This document shows positions 1 through 8,026 of a DNA stretch of 64,000 nt, one piece after another. The notes under the pieces were generated by a model. That model was not told the DNA's origin and searched no databases. It worked only from the letters and a program-made list of their open reading frames with translations. The translations under genes were made by a program, and so were the position numbers. Origin of the DNA: Streptomyces uncialis (lineage in GTDB: Bacteria > Actinomycetota > Actinomycetes > Streptomycetales > Streptomycetaceae). Within the stretch, counting starts at the first letter, position 1. Each line of letters starts with the position of its first letter. The stretch covers positions 744,980 to 808,979 of the forward strand of contig NZ_LFBV01000010.1 of the NCBI RefSeq assembly GCF_001905345.1, written 5' to 3'.

Positions 1-392
1 TCCCGAACTCAGGAGGGGCCGCTCGCGGCATGCGCGTCACAAGTGCCGTCATTCGATCGGAGTTGAGGAAGAAAAGACAGACCTTGATTTGGACACCTCA
101 AAGTACTATGCAGGGTCCGGGGTCCGATAACCGGACACCCCGTACGGACCGGGACCCCAGGTGACCCGGGACCGACCGGCGCGTCGGCCGTCCACTGGAT
201 GGAATCGGTGAATCCGTGCGCCCCCCGTGCACCGGGACCGTGGGCGACGTCACGCTTACCGGATGGACCAAAGGGGCATGCACGCGGTGGAGTTGCCTCA
301 TGGCGTGCCCGCGCACCGCGTGATCGCGCGCCGGGACGGCACCGCCGCGCTCCCCCGACCCCACTCCCGATAGTCCCGAGGACTGATACGCC
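1..392. other. Left-edge non-coding stretch
   Basis: No open frame here shows the codon use expected of a Streptomyces gene. Positions 60-110 are clearly less GC-rich than the surroundings, as in many promoter regions of this genus, but I could not fit a convincing -35/-10 pair on either strand. It probably holds the control region of the small membrane-protein gene that follows, of a gene beyond the window edge, or of both. Confidence 0.4.
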
Positions 393-743
393 ATGCCTCG
401 TCCGACTGCCGCACAGATCGCATACGGAACCGCCACCGTCGTTTGTTCGACGCTCGCCATGCTGCTGCTCTCCCAGACGAGTTCGGGCATCGCCGTGGCG
501 GTCATCGCCCTCGCCGCACTCGGGCTCGGTCTGCTGGTCGCCGTCACGGTCCCGCTGCCGGCCAGGTCCGCGCAGATCACCGCCGCGCGCGCCGCCGATC
601 TCTCCCGGCCGCGCATCCCCGGCCAGCGGGTCGCGGCGCGGACGCCCGCCGAGGGCGGCGGCGCCCCGGCCCGGACACCGGTGCGCGAGAACGTGACGGG
701 CCGGGCCCCGGCCCGACCGGTGCGGGGTCACGCGCGGCCGTAG
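393..743 (+). CDS. Small two-helix membrane protein of unknown function
   Basis: A 116-residue protein with two adjacent hydrophobic segments (about residues 12-29 and 31-55), followed by a basic, Ala/Pro/Arg-rich tail that is probably cytoplasmic. The ATG is preceded by a GAGGA ribosome-binding site about 10 bases upstream, and third-position GC bias fits coding sequence. I do not recognise a named domain. The shape, a short helical hairpin plus a charged disordered tail, is common among uncharacterised actinobacterial membrane proteins. It is encoded opposite to the RDD genes downstream and seems to be a single-gene unit. No function is assigned. Confidence 0.6.
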   Translation: MPRPTAAQIAYGTATVVCSTLAMLLLSQTSSGIAVAVIALAALGLGLLVAVTVPLPARSAQITAARAADLSRPRIPGQRVAARTPAEGGGAPARTPVRENVTGRAPARPVRGHARP

Positions 744-824
744 CGTTCACCGGCCGACGCCGGAGACGGCCCGGCGGCGCTGCGCGGGTTCCCTCCCCCG
801 CGCGCCTCGGACCGTCCGGCCCCG

Positions 825-985
825 CCGCTGATGGTGCTGTTCGTACTGGTGCCGCTGGGATCGCTGGTTCTGCTGGCGCCTCTGGTTCTGCCGGTCCCGC
901 TGCTGCCGCTGGTGTCGCCTGTATCGGTTGGGTCGCATGTGCCGCTTGGGTCGCTGCTGGTCCCGATGGTCCCCGGCGGGCTGTC
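825..985. repeat. Degenerate short-repeat tract
   Basis: An irregular tract of roughly 12-base units resembling CTGGTNCTGCTG, with variants, just beyond the 3' end of the first RDD gene. It gives low-complexity open frames on both strands (Leu/Val/Pro-rich one way, Gln/Arg-rich or Thr/Ser/Gly-rich the other), which is what a simple repeat produces. I treat it as non-coding. Confidence 0.45.
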
Positions 986-1005
986 CGACGCTTCCGGCGC
1001 GGGGT

Positions 1006-1866
1006 TCACGCCGTGCTGACCTCGACCGTCTTGGCGGCCTTGTCGTGCAGGCCCTGCTTGTACGGCTTGTCGAAGAAGCTCCAGCCGCCGGCGATCGCCG
1101 TCCAGATGCAGGCGCAGCAGAACGCGAACGGCAGCCACAGCACGGCCGCGCGGATCAGTGAGGTCTGCACGGACGGGGTCGCGCCGTTGTCGAGGTTCGC
1201 CACCCGCAGCTTCAGCAGCCGCTTCCCGACGGTCTGGCCGGTCCGGGAGATCATGATCGTGTCGTAGCCGATGTAGAGGACCGCCGCGAGGAGCGAACGT
1301 CCGAACGACTTGCCGTACTCGACCTTGTCCGGGTCCACGGAGTAGTCCGCGGTACCGAACGCCCAGGACAGCAGCCAGACGACGACCCCGACGATGATCA
1401 TGTCGATGATCCGGGCCAGGACCCGCTTGCCGCTGTCGGCCAGCGGCGGCATCCCGGCCAGCGGATCGGGACCGCCGTAGGCTCCGCCGCCGCCTTGACC
1501 GCCCCCGCCGTACGGACCGCCTCCGCCGCCCGGGTCGTCACCGTACGGCGAACCGCCGCCGGGGGGCGGGGCACCGTAGGGCGAACCGCCACCGGGTGGG
1601 GGTGTGCCGCCGGGGGGCGGGGCGTTCCAGGACGGTCCGCCGCCGGAGGGGGGCGGCGGACCGCCGCCGGGCGGGGGTCCGCCCCCCGGTGGCGGGGCGC
1701 CCCAGCCGGGTTCGCCGCCGCCCTGGCCGGGAGGTCCCTGCGCGGGGCCGGGCGGCGGATCGTAGGGGGAACCGCCCTGCGGGGCGTCCCCCGACGACGG
1801 GGGCTGCTTGCTGAACGGATCGTCTTCCGGCTGACCGGGGCCGGGCCGCGGCGGTTCGCTGCTCAT
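1006..1866 (-). CDS. RDD-domain membrane protein with Pro/Gly-rich N-terminal tail
   Basis: A 286-residue protein. Residues 1 to about 140 are almost only Pro, Gly, Ser, Asp, Glu and Tyr, with repeats such as GGGSPYG and APPPGG. After that comes an RDD domain (PF06271-like) with three or four membrane helices; it starts near a GKRVLARIIDMIIVG segment holding the conserved Arg-Asp pair and continues through a TVGKRLLKLRV loop. RDD proteins are poorly understood membrane proteins; some have been linked to ion or solute movement. The start is an ATG right after the upstream gene's 3' region, in the same direction as a second RDD gene, so the two are probably one operon. The tail's low complexity makes alignment there unreliable. 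Confidence 0.85.
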   Translation of the reverse strand: MSSEPPRPGPGQPEDDPFSKQPPSSGDAPQGGSPYDPPPGPAQGPPGQGGGEPGWGAPPPGGGPPPGGGPPPPSGGGPSWNAPPPGGTPPPGGGSPYGAPPPGGGSPYGDDPGGGGGPYGGGGQGGGGAYGGPDPLAGMPPLADSGKRVLARIIDMIIVGVVVWLLSWAFGTADYSVDPDKVEYGKSFGRSLLAAVLYIGYDTIMISRTGQTVGKRLLKLRVANLDNGATPSVQTSLIRAAVLWLPFAFCCACIWTAIAGGWSFFDKPYKQGLHDKAAKTVEVSTA

Positions 1867-1937
1867 GGCCCGAGTGGACCCCGAACCCCCCTCCCCCGCA
1901 TCCGGCACGCGCCCGTCCGGGGGACCACCCGGACGGG

Positions 1938-3755
1938 TTACCGCGCGACGAACGTACGCGCCGCCTTGTCGTGCCAGCACTGACGCCACGGCCGGTCCAC
2001 GACGCACCACAGCACGCCGATCACCCCGACCACCAGCAACGACGGGACGAGCAGGACGAGATATCTGTTCAGCGCCCCGGCGAAGCCGGGCGGCTGGTGC
2101 CCCTCGATGTCCTGGACCGTCAGACCGAACAGCCGCTTGCCCGGGGTGCGGCCCCACTTGGCGGTCGGCAGCACCTCGTACAGCACACCGGTGAGCAGCA
2201 GCACCGCGAGGACGGCCGCGAGACAGGTGGCGGTCGTCCCGTCCAGCAGCCAGACCGTCACCGTCTCGCCGGACAGCTTCGCCGCGTCGAGCTTCCCGTC
2301 GATGTGGTCCAGCGCGCGGATGCCGAGCGGTACGGCCGCCGCGGCGGTCACCGCGCCCATGACCACGGTGTCCACGAGCCTCGCCAGCAACCGCCGTCCG
2401 AGCCCGGCGGGCCGGGAAGCGGCCTGGGCCCGCGCGGCGGCGGCGAACACGTCCTCGGTCGGCGGCTTCCACGGGACGACGGGCGGTTCGCCCCCCGGCC
2501 CCGCCGCGTCGGGCCGCGCGAGCTGGTGCACCTGCTGCGCCCAGGAGTGCCCGCCGCCGTCCGGACCGGGGGCGACCGGGGAGGACGGGACCTGCGGCGG
2601 GACCGGGGAGGACGGGCCTTGCGGGGCGTTCGGTGCGGCCGGGGCGGCCGGGGCGGCCGGGTGTACGGGGGCGGGCTGGGCGGTGCCCGACCGGGGCGGG
2701 GCGGGGGCCACCGGGTGCGCGGGCGGCGCCGCGGCGGGTGCCGGGGCCGGGGGCGGGGTGGCTCGGTGAGCGGGCGCCGGGGCGGGAGCGGGTGCCGGGG
2801 CGGGCTGTTGAGCGGGGGTCGGGGCGGCGGGCGGCAGGGGCTGCGGGGCGGCCGGGGCCTGGTGCGGGTGGTGGCCGGGCTGGTGGGCGGCCGGGGCCTG
2901 GTGTTCCGGCTGGTGGGCGGCCGGAGGCTGGTGTCCCTGCTGGTAGGGGGCGGGCGGGAACGGGCCGGCCGGTGGGGTGCCCTGCCGGGGGACCTGCGCG
3001 GACGGGGCCGGGGCGCCCGGGGTACGGGGTTCCTGGCCGGGTACGGGCGCGGCACCGCCCTGCGCGGGGACACCGGAGGGACCCGGGCCCGACGGACGGC
3101 GGAACGTCATCGTGCCCTTGTCCGGCGCGCCGCCCTGGGCACCGGCACCGGAGAAGGTGGGGCCCGAGGGAGCGCCCGAGGAGCCGTCGTCGGGCGCGGG
3201 TTCGGCGGGGGCCGCGGGGACGGGCGGGGCGGGGTCGGGCGCCGGGGCGGTCCGGGGGTCGGGGCCCGTGGGGGCGGGTCCGCCCCAGGACACCTTGCGG
3301 TCCTGCTCGCCGCCGAAGCCGGACTGCTGGGACGTGTCGGCACCCCACGCGGAGGCGGGTTCGGGCCGGACGCCGTGCGCGGAGGACTGGGCGGGGATCT
3401 CCGGCTGCGGCTCCTCGTCGAAGAAGACGGGACCGGTCTCCTCCACGGGGGCGGACCCGGTGGCCGGGTGGCCGGAGGTGTTCGGGGTACCGGGGGTGTG
3501 CGGGGCGGCCGGGGTCGCGGGGGCCTCGGGGGCCTGCTGGACGGACGCTTCGGGTGCGGTGGACGCAACAGGCGTCGCGGGGGCGGCGGGTGCGGCCGGG
3601 CCGTGGGGCGAGGCGCCGTCCGTGGGGGCGGGACGACTCGTACCGGGCACCCAGGCGGCACCGTTCCAGTACCGGACGTAGCCCGGGATGGACGGGTCCG
3701 GGTAGTAGCCCTCGCGTGGGCGGTCGTCGCCGGGTGCCGGGGTTGGGGCGCTCAT
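1938..3755 (-). CDS. RDD-domain protein with N-terminal DUF2510 motif and long Pro/Ala-rich linker
   Basis: A 605-residue protein in three parts. Residues 1-45 carry a DUF2510-type motif (YYPDPSIPGYVRYWNGAAW), a short module often placed at the ends of actinobacterial membrane proteins. A linker of about 370 residues rich in Pro, Ala, Gly and Gln follows, with repeats such as AAHQPEHQAP. A C-terminal RDD domain (about residues 450-600) ends in HDKAARTFV, very like the end of the neighbouring RDD protein (HDKAAKTVEV), so the two are probably paralogues by tandem duplication. The 71-base gap and shared strand suggest cotranscription. The role is unknown; anchoring or a cell-envelope contact through the linker is only a guess. 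Confidence 0.85.
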   Translation of the reverse strand: MSAPTPAPGDDRPREGYYPDPSIPGYVRYWNGAAWVPGTSRPAPTDGASPHGPAAPAAPATPVASTAPEASVQQAPEAPATPAAPHTPGTPNTSGHPATGSAPVEETGPVFFDEEPQPEIPAQSSAHGVRPEPASAWGADTSQQSGFGGEQDRKVSWGGPAPTGPDPRTAPAPDPAPPVPAAPAEPAPDDGSSGAPSGPTFSGAGAQGGAPDKGTMTFRRPSGPGPSGVPAQGGAAPVPGQEPRTPGAPAPSAQVPRQGTPPAGPFPPAPYQQGHQPPAAHQPEHQAPAAHQPGHHPHQAPAAPQPLPPAAPTPAQQPAPAPAPAPAPAHRATPPPAPAPAAAPPAHPVAPAPPRSGTAQPAPVHPAAPAAPAAPNAPQGPSSPVPPQVPSSPVAPGPDGGGHSWAQQVHQLARPDAAGPGGEPPVVPWKPPTEDVFAAAARAQAASRPAGLGRRLLARLVDTVVMGAVTAAAAVPLGIRALDHIDGKLDAAKLSGETVTVWLLDGTTATCLAAVLAVLLLTGVLYEVLPTAKWGRTPGKRLFGLTVQDIEGHQPPGFAGALNRYLVLLVPSLLVVGVIGVLWCVVDRPWRQCWHDKAARTFVAR

Positions 3756-4070
3756 GTCCGTCGTCCCGTATCTGCTCGGTGGTGGGTTTTGGGGTCCACA
3801 TCTATCAGAACTGAACCCTCACCTGCGCGGGTCCCGCCGGACACACTCCTTTCGGGCAACTTGTTCTGGCATGGGCGCCTTGACCCGTTGTCGTCCCTCG
3901 GGACCACGGTGGCGCGGGCCGGGGCGAACGGGCCCGGCGGAGCGGCGGACCGGGCCGCGCGAGGCGTACCGAAAAAAGTTGGGGAAAGTCGCGTAATGGT
4001 CGGGGCCCGGGGGCCTCTCCCCTGTGTGGGCCCGCCCCGGGACCCACCCGGACAGGAGAGGACGTGCGAC
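3756..4070. other. Divergent intergenic region, RDD operon and ssgG
   Basis: This gap lies between two outward-facing genes and so should hold both promoters. It is relatively AT-rich near 3770-3860 and 3970-4000, where there is an A-run next to GTTGGGGAAAG. A GGAGAGG ribosome-binding site sits about 10 bases before the ssgG start. No clear operator palindrome was found. Confidence 0.4.
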
Positions 4071-4553
4071 ATGCACACCGTGGTGGAACGTGAACTGGAA
4101 CTGAAACTGGTGCTTTCCCCCGAGCGGAGCATCCCCGTACCGGCCCGGCTGACATACCGGTCCGACGACCCGTTCGCCGTGCACATCGCCTTTCACATCG
4201 GGACCGCGCACCCGGTGAACTGGACCTTCGCCCGGGAACTGCTCGTCGAAGGGGTGTTCCGGCCCTGCGGGCACGGTGACGTACGGGTGTGGCCGACCAA
4301 GGTGGACGGCCGCAGTGTGGTGCTGATGGCGCTGACCTCACCGGACGGGGACGCCCTGCTGGAGGCCCCGGCCGCGCCCGTGTCGGCCTGGCTGGAGCGC
4401 ACCCTGCGGACGGTCCCCCCGGGTTCCGAGATGGACCGGCTCCGCATCGACGACGGTCTCGCCGAGCTGCTCGCCCCCACCCCGGGCCGCGCCCAGGACG
4501 AGTTGTGGCTGCGGGACCCCTGGCCGTCGGACGAGTCCAAGGACGGCGAGTGA
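4071..4553 (+). CDS. ssgG: SsgA-like sporulation and cell-division protein, probably SsgG
   Basis: A 160-residue protein of the SsgA family (PF04686), found in sporulating actinomycetes. Family features visible include the beta-rich opening ELELKLVLSPERSIPVPARL, the RSDDPFAVHIAFHI block, WTFARELLVEG, GDVRVWP and the SPDGDALLEAP block. SsgA-like proteins steer septum placement, cell-wall remodelling and spore maturation by acting on partners such as FtsZ and penicillin-binding proteins. The choice of SsgG among the paralogues rests on gene order recalled from S. coelicolor (next to this FAD oxidase, TPR protein and hpd) and not on a diagnostic residue. The protein has an acidic C-terminal extension of about 20 residues. 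The start has a strong GGAGAGG site. Confidence 0.8.
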   Translation: MHTVVERELELKLVLSPERSIPVPARLTYRSDDPFAVHIAFHIGTAHPVNWTFARELLVEGVFRPCGHGDVRVWPTKVDGRSVVLMALTSPDGDALLEAPAAPVSAWLERTLRTVPPGSEMDRLRIDDGLAELLAPTPGRAQDELWLRDPWPSDESKDGE

Positions 4554-4596
4554 GACCCCGGCGGTGCGCACGGCCGGGTCAGCCGGGTCAGCCGGG

Positions 4597-5967
4597 TCAG
4601 AGGACCTTGCCGGGGTTGAGGATGCCCAGCGGGTCGAAGGCCCGCTTGACCGCGTGCTGCATCTCCATACCCACCGGCCCCAGTTCACGGGCCAGCCACT
4701 CCTTCTTCAGCATGCCCACCCCGTGCTCCCCGGTGATCGTGCCGCCGAGGCGCAGACCGAGGGCCATGATCTCGTCGAAGGACTCCCGGGCGCGCCGGGA
4801 CTCGTCCGGGTCGGCGGCGTCGAAGCAGACGGTGGGATGGGTGTTGCCGTCGCCCGCGTGGGCGCACACCCCGATCGTCAGGGCGTGCCGTTCGGCGATC
4901 CGCTCGACCCCCTCGATCATCTCGCCGAGCTTGGAACGCGGCACGCACACGTCGTCGATCATCGTGGTGCCCTTGACCGCCTCCAGGGCGTTGAGCGCGA
5001 GCCGCCGGGCCTGGAGCAGCAGTTCGGACTCGGCCTCGTCGTCGGCGGGGACCACCTCGGTGGCGCCCGCCGCCTCGCACAGCGCGCCGACCGCGGCGAG
5101 GTCGGCGGCCGGGTCGGGCGTGTCGAAGGCGATGAGCAGCAGCGCCTCCGTCTCCTCCGGGAGTCCCATCCGGGCCAGCGCGTTGACGGCCCGGACCGTC
5201 GTCCGGTCCATGAGTTCGAGGAGTGAGGGCACATGACCGTCGCGCATGATCCGGCAGACCGCGTCGCACGCGGCGGCGGCCGACGGGAACTCGGCGGCGA
5301 GCACGAGCCGCGCCGGCGGCTTCGGCCGCAGTGCGAGGACCGCGCCGACAACGATGCCGAGGCTGCCCTCGGAGCCGACGAACAGCCGGGTCAGGTCGTA
5401 TCCGGCGACGCCCTTCGCGGTGCGCCGCCCGGTGCGCAGCAGTCGGCCGTCCGCGAGGACGACGTCGAGGCCGAGGACGTACTCGGCGGTGACCCCGTAC
5501 TTGACGCAGCACAGTCCGCCGGACGCGGTGCCGATGTTGCCGCCGATCGTGCAGGTCTCCCAGCTCGACGGGTCGGGCGGGTAGACGAGACCGTGCGGGG
5601 CGACGGCCCGCGCCAGCGCGGCGTTGACGACACCCGGTTCCACCACGGCGATCCGGTCGACCGGGTCGATCTCCAGGACCCGGTCCATCCGGACGAGGGA
5701 CAGCACCACACAGCCGTCGACGGCGTTGGCCGCGCCCGACAGGCCGGTACGGGCGCCCTGCGGGACGACCGGGACCCGCAGCGCGGTCGCCGTGCGCATC
5801 ACGTGCTGGACCTGTTCGACGGTGCGCGGCAGGACGACGGCCGCCGGGACGCCCGCCTCGCAGAAGCCGGCCATGTCCCGGGAGTAGGAGGCGGTGATGT
5901 CGGGGTCCGTGAGGACGGCCTCGGCCGGCAGTCCTTCGCGCAGGAGATCGACCAGTGCGGTGCTCAT
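4597..5967 (-). CDS. FAD-linked oxidase, GlcD / D-lactate dehydrogenase family
   Basis: A 456-residue cytosolic flavoprotein. It has an N-terminal FAD_binding_4 (VAO/PCMH) fold, with PQGARTGLSGAA and the CTIGGNIGTASGG loop that holds the FAD pyrophosphate. The C-terminal FAD-oxidase_C domain carries the metal-ligand segment AHAGDGNTHP and the family-typical GTITGEHGVG near the end. Members oxidise 2-hydroxy acids such as glycolate, D-lactate or D-2-hydroxyglutarate and pass electrons to the respiratory chain. The substrate cannot be read from the sequence. The ATG was chosen because the family alignment starts here; a longer in-frame extension upstream is low-complexity and antisense to the TPR gene. 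Its 3' end converges with ssgG across 43 bases, which hold three direct CCGGGTCAG repeats. Confidence 0.9.
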   Translation of the reverse strand: MSTALVDLLREGLPAEAVLTDPDITASYSRDMAGFCEAGVPAAVVLPRTVEQVQHVMRTATALRVPVVPQGARTGLSGAANAVDGCVVLSLVRMDRVLEIDPVDRIAVVEPGVVNAALARAVAPHGLVYPPDPSSWETCTIGGNIGTASGGLCCVKYGVTAEYVLGLDVVLADGRLLRTGRRTAKGVAGYDLTRLFVGSEGSLGIVVGAVLALRPKPPARLVLAAEFPSAAAACDAVCRIMRDGHVPSLLELMDRTTVRAVNALARMGLPEETEALLLIAFDTPDPAADLAAVGALCEAAGATEVVPADDEAESELLLQARRLALNALEAVKGTTMIDDVCVPRSKLGEMIEGVERIAERHALTIGVCAHAGDGNTHPTVCFDAADPDESRRARESFDEIMALGLRLGGTITGEHGVGMLKKEWLARELGPVGMEMQHAVKRAFDPLGILNPGKVL

Positions 5968-6055
5968 GATCCCAGCGTCGCACCCGGGGCCATCGGTGTG
6001 AACCCGTACGCGATCCATCTCACCTGCCGGGGCGGGGGCCGCGCGCCGCGCGACA

Positions 6056-7591
6056 GTGAGCGCCATGAAGGCCACGACGACAAGTGCGATCAGGGCCCTG
6101 GAGTGCCCGGAGGAGGCCGCGGCAGCGGCGGCGGCCTCCCCGGCGGCCGTGCGGTGGCGGCGGGCGCGGCGGGCGCTGACGGTGACGGCCGTGCTCGGGC
6201 TGGTCGCCGGGGGCGCGGCGGTCCTGGTGATGTGGCCGCAGCCGCGTACGGCGGTGCCGCCCGCGCCGGGGCCCGGGGCGCGGGCCCTGAGCGCGGTGGA
6301 GACGGGCACCCCGGCCGCGTCCGCCGATCTGACGGCGCTGATCGCGGAGCGGGTACGGCATCTGCGGGCGCATCCCCGGGACGACGAGTCCTGGGCGGTG
6401 CTCGGTGCCGCGTACGCGGAGCGGGGGACGCGCACCGGGGACTCCGCCGACTTCCCCCGGGCCCAGCGGGCGCTGGAGTCGTCGCTCGCGGCCCGGCCCG
6501 AGGGCAACGCGCGGGCCCTGACCGCGTCCGCGCAGCTCGCGCTGGCCCGCCAGGACCCGAGGGCGGCGGCCGGGCAGGCGGAGCGGGCGGTGCGGATCGC
6601 GCCCGAGCGGTGGCCGGGGTATCCGCCGCTGATCGACGCGTACCGGGGGCTCGGGGACGACAAGGCCGCCGGGAAGGCCCTGGAGACACTGCGGGGGCTG
6701 CGGGCCCCCGAGGTGGTGGTGCGGTTCGCGGCGGCGCGGCTGTACCGGGACCGGGGGTGGCGGGAGGACGCCGCCGCGAACCTGGGCGACGTGGTGGCGG
6801 CGGCGCGCAGCGCCACGGAGGAGGCCGACGCGCGCCGTCTCCTCGGGGAGCTGGCGGCGGAACGCGGTGAGCCGGAGCGGGCGCTGGGCTGGTTCGACGG
6901 GGCGCTGCGGGTGGGGCCCGACCGGTACGAGGCCCTTGCCGGGCGGGCCCGCGCGCTGGCGGCCCTCGGCCGGTCCGGGGAGGCGGTACGGGTGTACCGG
7001 GAGGCCTACGCGGGGCGCCCCGTGCCCGAGTACGCGCTGGAGCTCGGTGAGTTGCACGAGTCGCTGGGCGCGGGGCGGGAGGCACGGGAGCGGTACGACG
7101 TGGTGCGGGAACGGGTGCGGGCCCGGGACGCGCACGGGGTGCGCGGGGGGCTGCTGCTGGGCACGCTGGACGCGGACCACGGGGACGCCGACGCGGTCGG
7201 CTCGGCGGTGTCGTTGCTGCGGGACGAGGCAAAGGCGCGGGGCGCGTCTCCCGTGGCGCTCGACGCGTATGCGTGGGCGCTGTTCCGGGCGGGGGAGGTC
7301 TCGGCGGCGGACGCGTTGTACCGGGAGGTTCGGCAGAAGGGTGGGCGGGGGGCGTTGTTCGCCTACCACCGGGCGGAGGTGGCGCTCTCCCTCGGGGACC
7401 CGGGGAGTGCGCGGCGGGGGTTCGGGGAGGTGCTTCGGGTGAATCCGTTCGTCTCGCCGTTGGTGGGGGTGCGGGTGCGGGGCGCTCTCGCGGAGCTGGG
7501 TGAGCCTTCCCCGGGCGGGCCCGAGGTGACCCACGGCCCCGCCCAGCCGATGACGTCCCCGTCGCCCTCCCCGTCCCCGTCCCCGTCCTGA
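6056..7591 (+). CDS. Membrane-anchored tetratricopeptide-repeat protein
   Basis: A protein of about 511 residues with one hydrophobic helix near residues 43-64 (ALTVTAVLGLVAGGAAVLVM), so it is probably a single-pass membrane protein with the C-terminal part outside the cytoplasm. The rest is mostly helical with several TPR-like units, for example around DESWAVLGAAYAERG, DADARRLLGELAAERGEPERALGWFDGALR and ALAGRARALAALGRSGEAVRVYREAY. TPR units form scaffolds for protein contacts; the partner is unknown. The C-terminus is a run of Ser-Pro dipeptides. The start could be this GTG or the ATG three codons later; neither has a strong ribosome-binding site. It converges with hpd across a complex repeat element. 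Confidence 0.75.
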   Translation: MSAMKATTTSAIRALECPEEAAAAAAASPAAVRWRRARRALTVTAVLGLVAGGAAVLVMWPQPRTAVPPAPGPGARALSAVETGTPAASADLTALIAERVRHLRAHPRDDESWAVLGAAYAERGTRTGDSADFPRAQRALESSLAARPEGNARALTASAQLALARQDPRAAAGQAERAVRIAPERWPGYPPLIDAYRGLGDDKAAGKALETLRGLRAPEVVVRFAAARLYRDRGWREDAAANLGDVVAAARSATEEADARRLLGELAAERGEPERALGWFDGALRVGPDRYEALAGRARALAALGRSGEAVRVYREAYAGRPVPEYALELGELHESLGAGREARERYDVVRERVRARDAHGVRGGLLLGTLDADHGDADAVGSAVSLLRDEAKARGASPVALDAYAWALFRAGEVSAADALYREVRQKGGRGALFAYHRAEVALSLGDPGSARRGFGEVLRVNPFVSPLVGVRVRGALAELGEPSPGGPEVTHGPAQPMTSPSPSPSPSPS

Positions 7592-7601
7592 CGGTGCGCA
7601 T

Positions 7602-7968
7602 TCGCTTGCGCGTCTGAGGTCTGTCCGGGTGGGCGTACTTCGTTCCGGTGCCGTCGCTCGGTGGTTTCGCGCAGTTCCCCGCGCCCCTTTGGGGCGCATC
7701 CGGTCGGTTCTTCGGGTCGGTGCCGGTCGGGATTCTCCGTCCTCGATCCGACACGCTCGGTACGACGTTCCGTGACTCGACTGAAGAGCATCGGAGTCTG
7801 CGGGCAGAGATTCCCGCCCACCCCCTTCGGTAGCCGAGCGACTGCACGAGGAGGGTGGTTCAACCCCGCCCCGGGCTGACGCCGGCCCGCAGACGAACGG
7901 CAGCCCCAGGGGGGCGCCCCTTCAGGGGCGCGGGGAACTGCGCACCCACGGACGACCCGCACAGGGAC
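7602..7968. repeat. Compound inverted-repeat element, copy 1
   Basis: The element proper spans 7669-7943. Its left end reads GCGCAGTTCCCCGCGCCCC (7669-7687) and its right end (7925-7943) is the exact reverse complement. At each end the terminus runs into a short hairpin (GCGCCCC-TTT-GGGGCGC on the left). Outside are arms containing TTCGCTTGCGC and GTCTGTCCGG. Inside is a core shared with three other copies: a GATTCTCCGTCCTCGATCC block, then a copy-specific segment (about 7761-7779), then an ACTGAAGAGCATCGGAGTCT block. It lies between convergent genes, so it may also act as a terminator. No transposase gene is inside it. Confidence 0.85.
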
Positions 7969-8026
7969 AAGCGCGCCCGGCGCAGGTGACCCGGGGGCAG
8001 GTCCCCAGGGGCGGCGGGGCAAACTG

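Noticed and set aside
1971..4553. Very long plus-strand frame over the second RDD gene and into ssgG
   Set aside because: It is antisense to a gene with a clear RDD and DUF2510 motif, and the peptide is only Gly/Arg/Pro low-complexity. Only the ssgG part at the 3' end is real.
7648..7833. Short open frames in the dispersed elements with nearly identical peptides in several copies (for example a reading through FAQFPAPLWG and another through RRGWAGISARRLRCSS on the other strand)
   Set aside because: Both strands and several frames give conserved peptides at once, which shows conservation of DNA, not of protein. There are no ribosome-binding sites and the frames end at the repeat boundaries.
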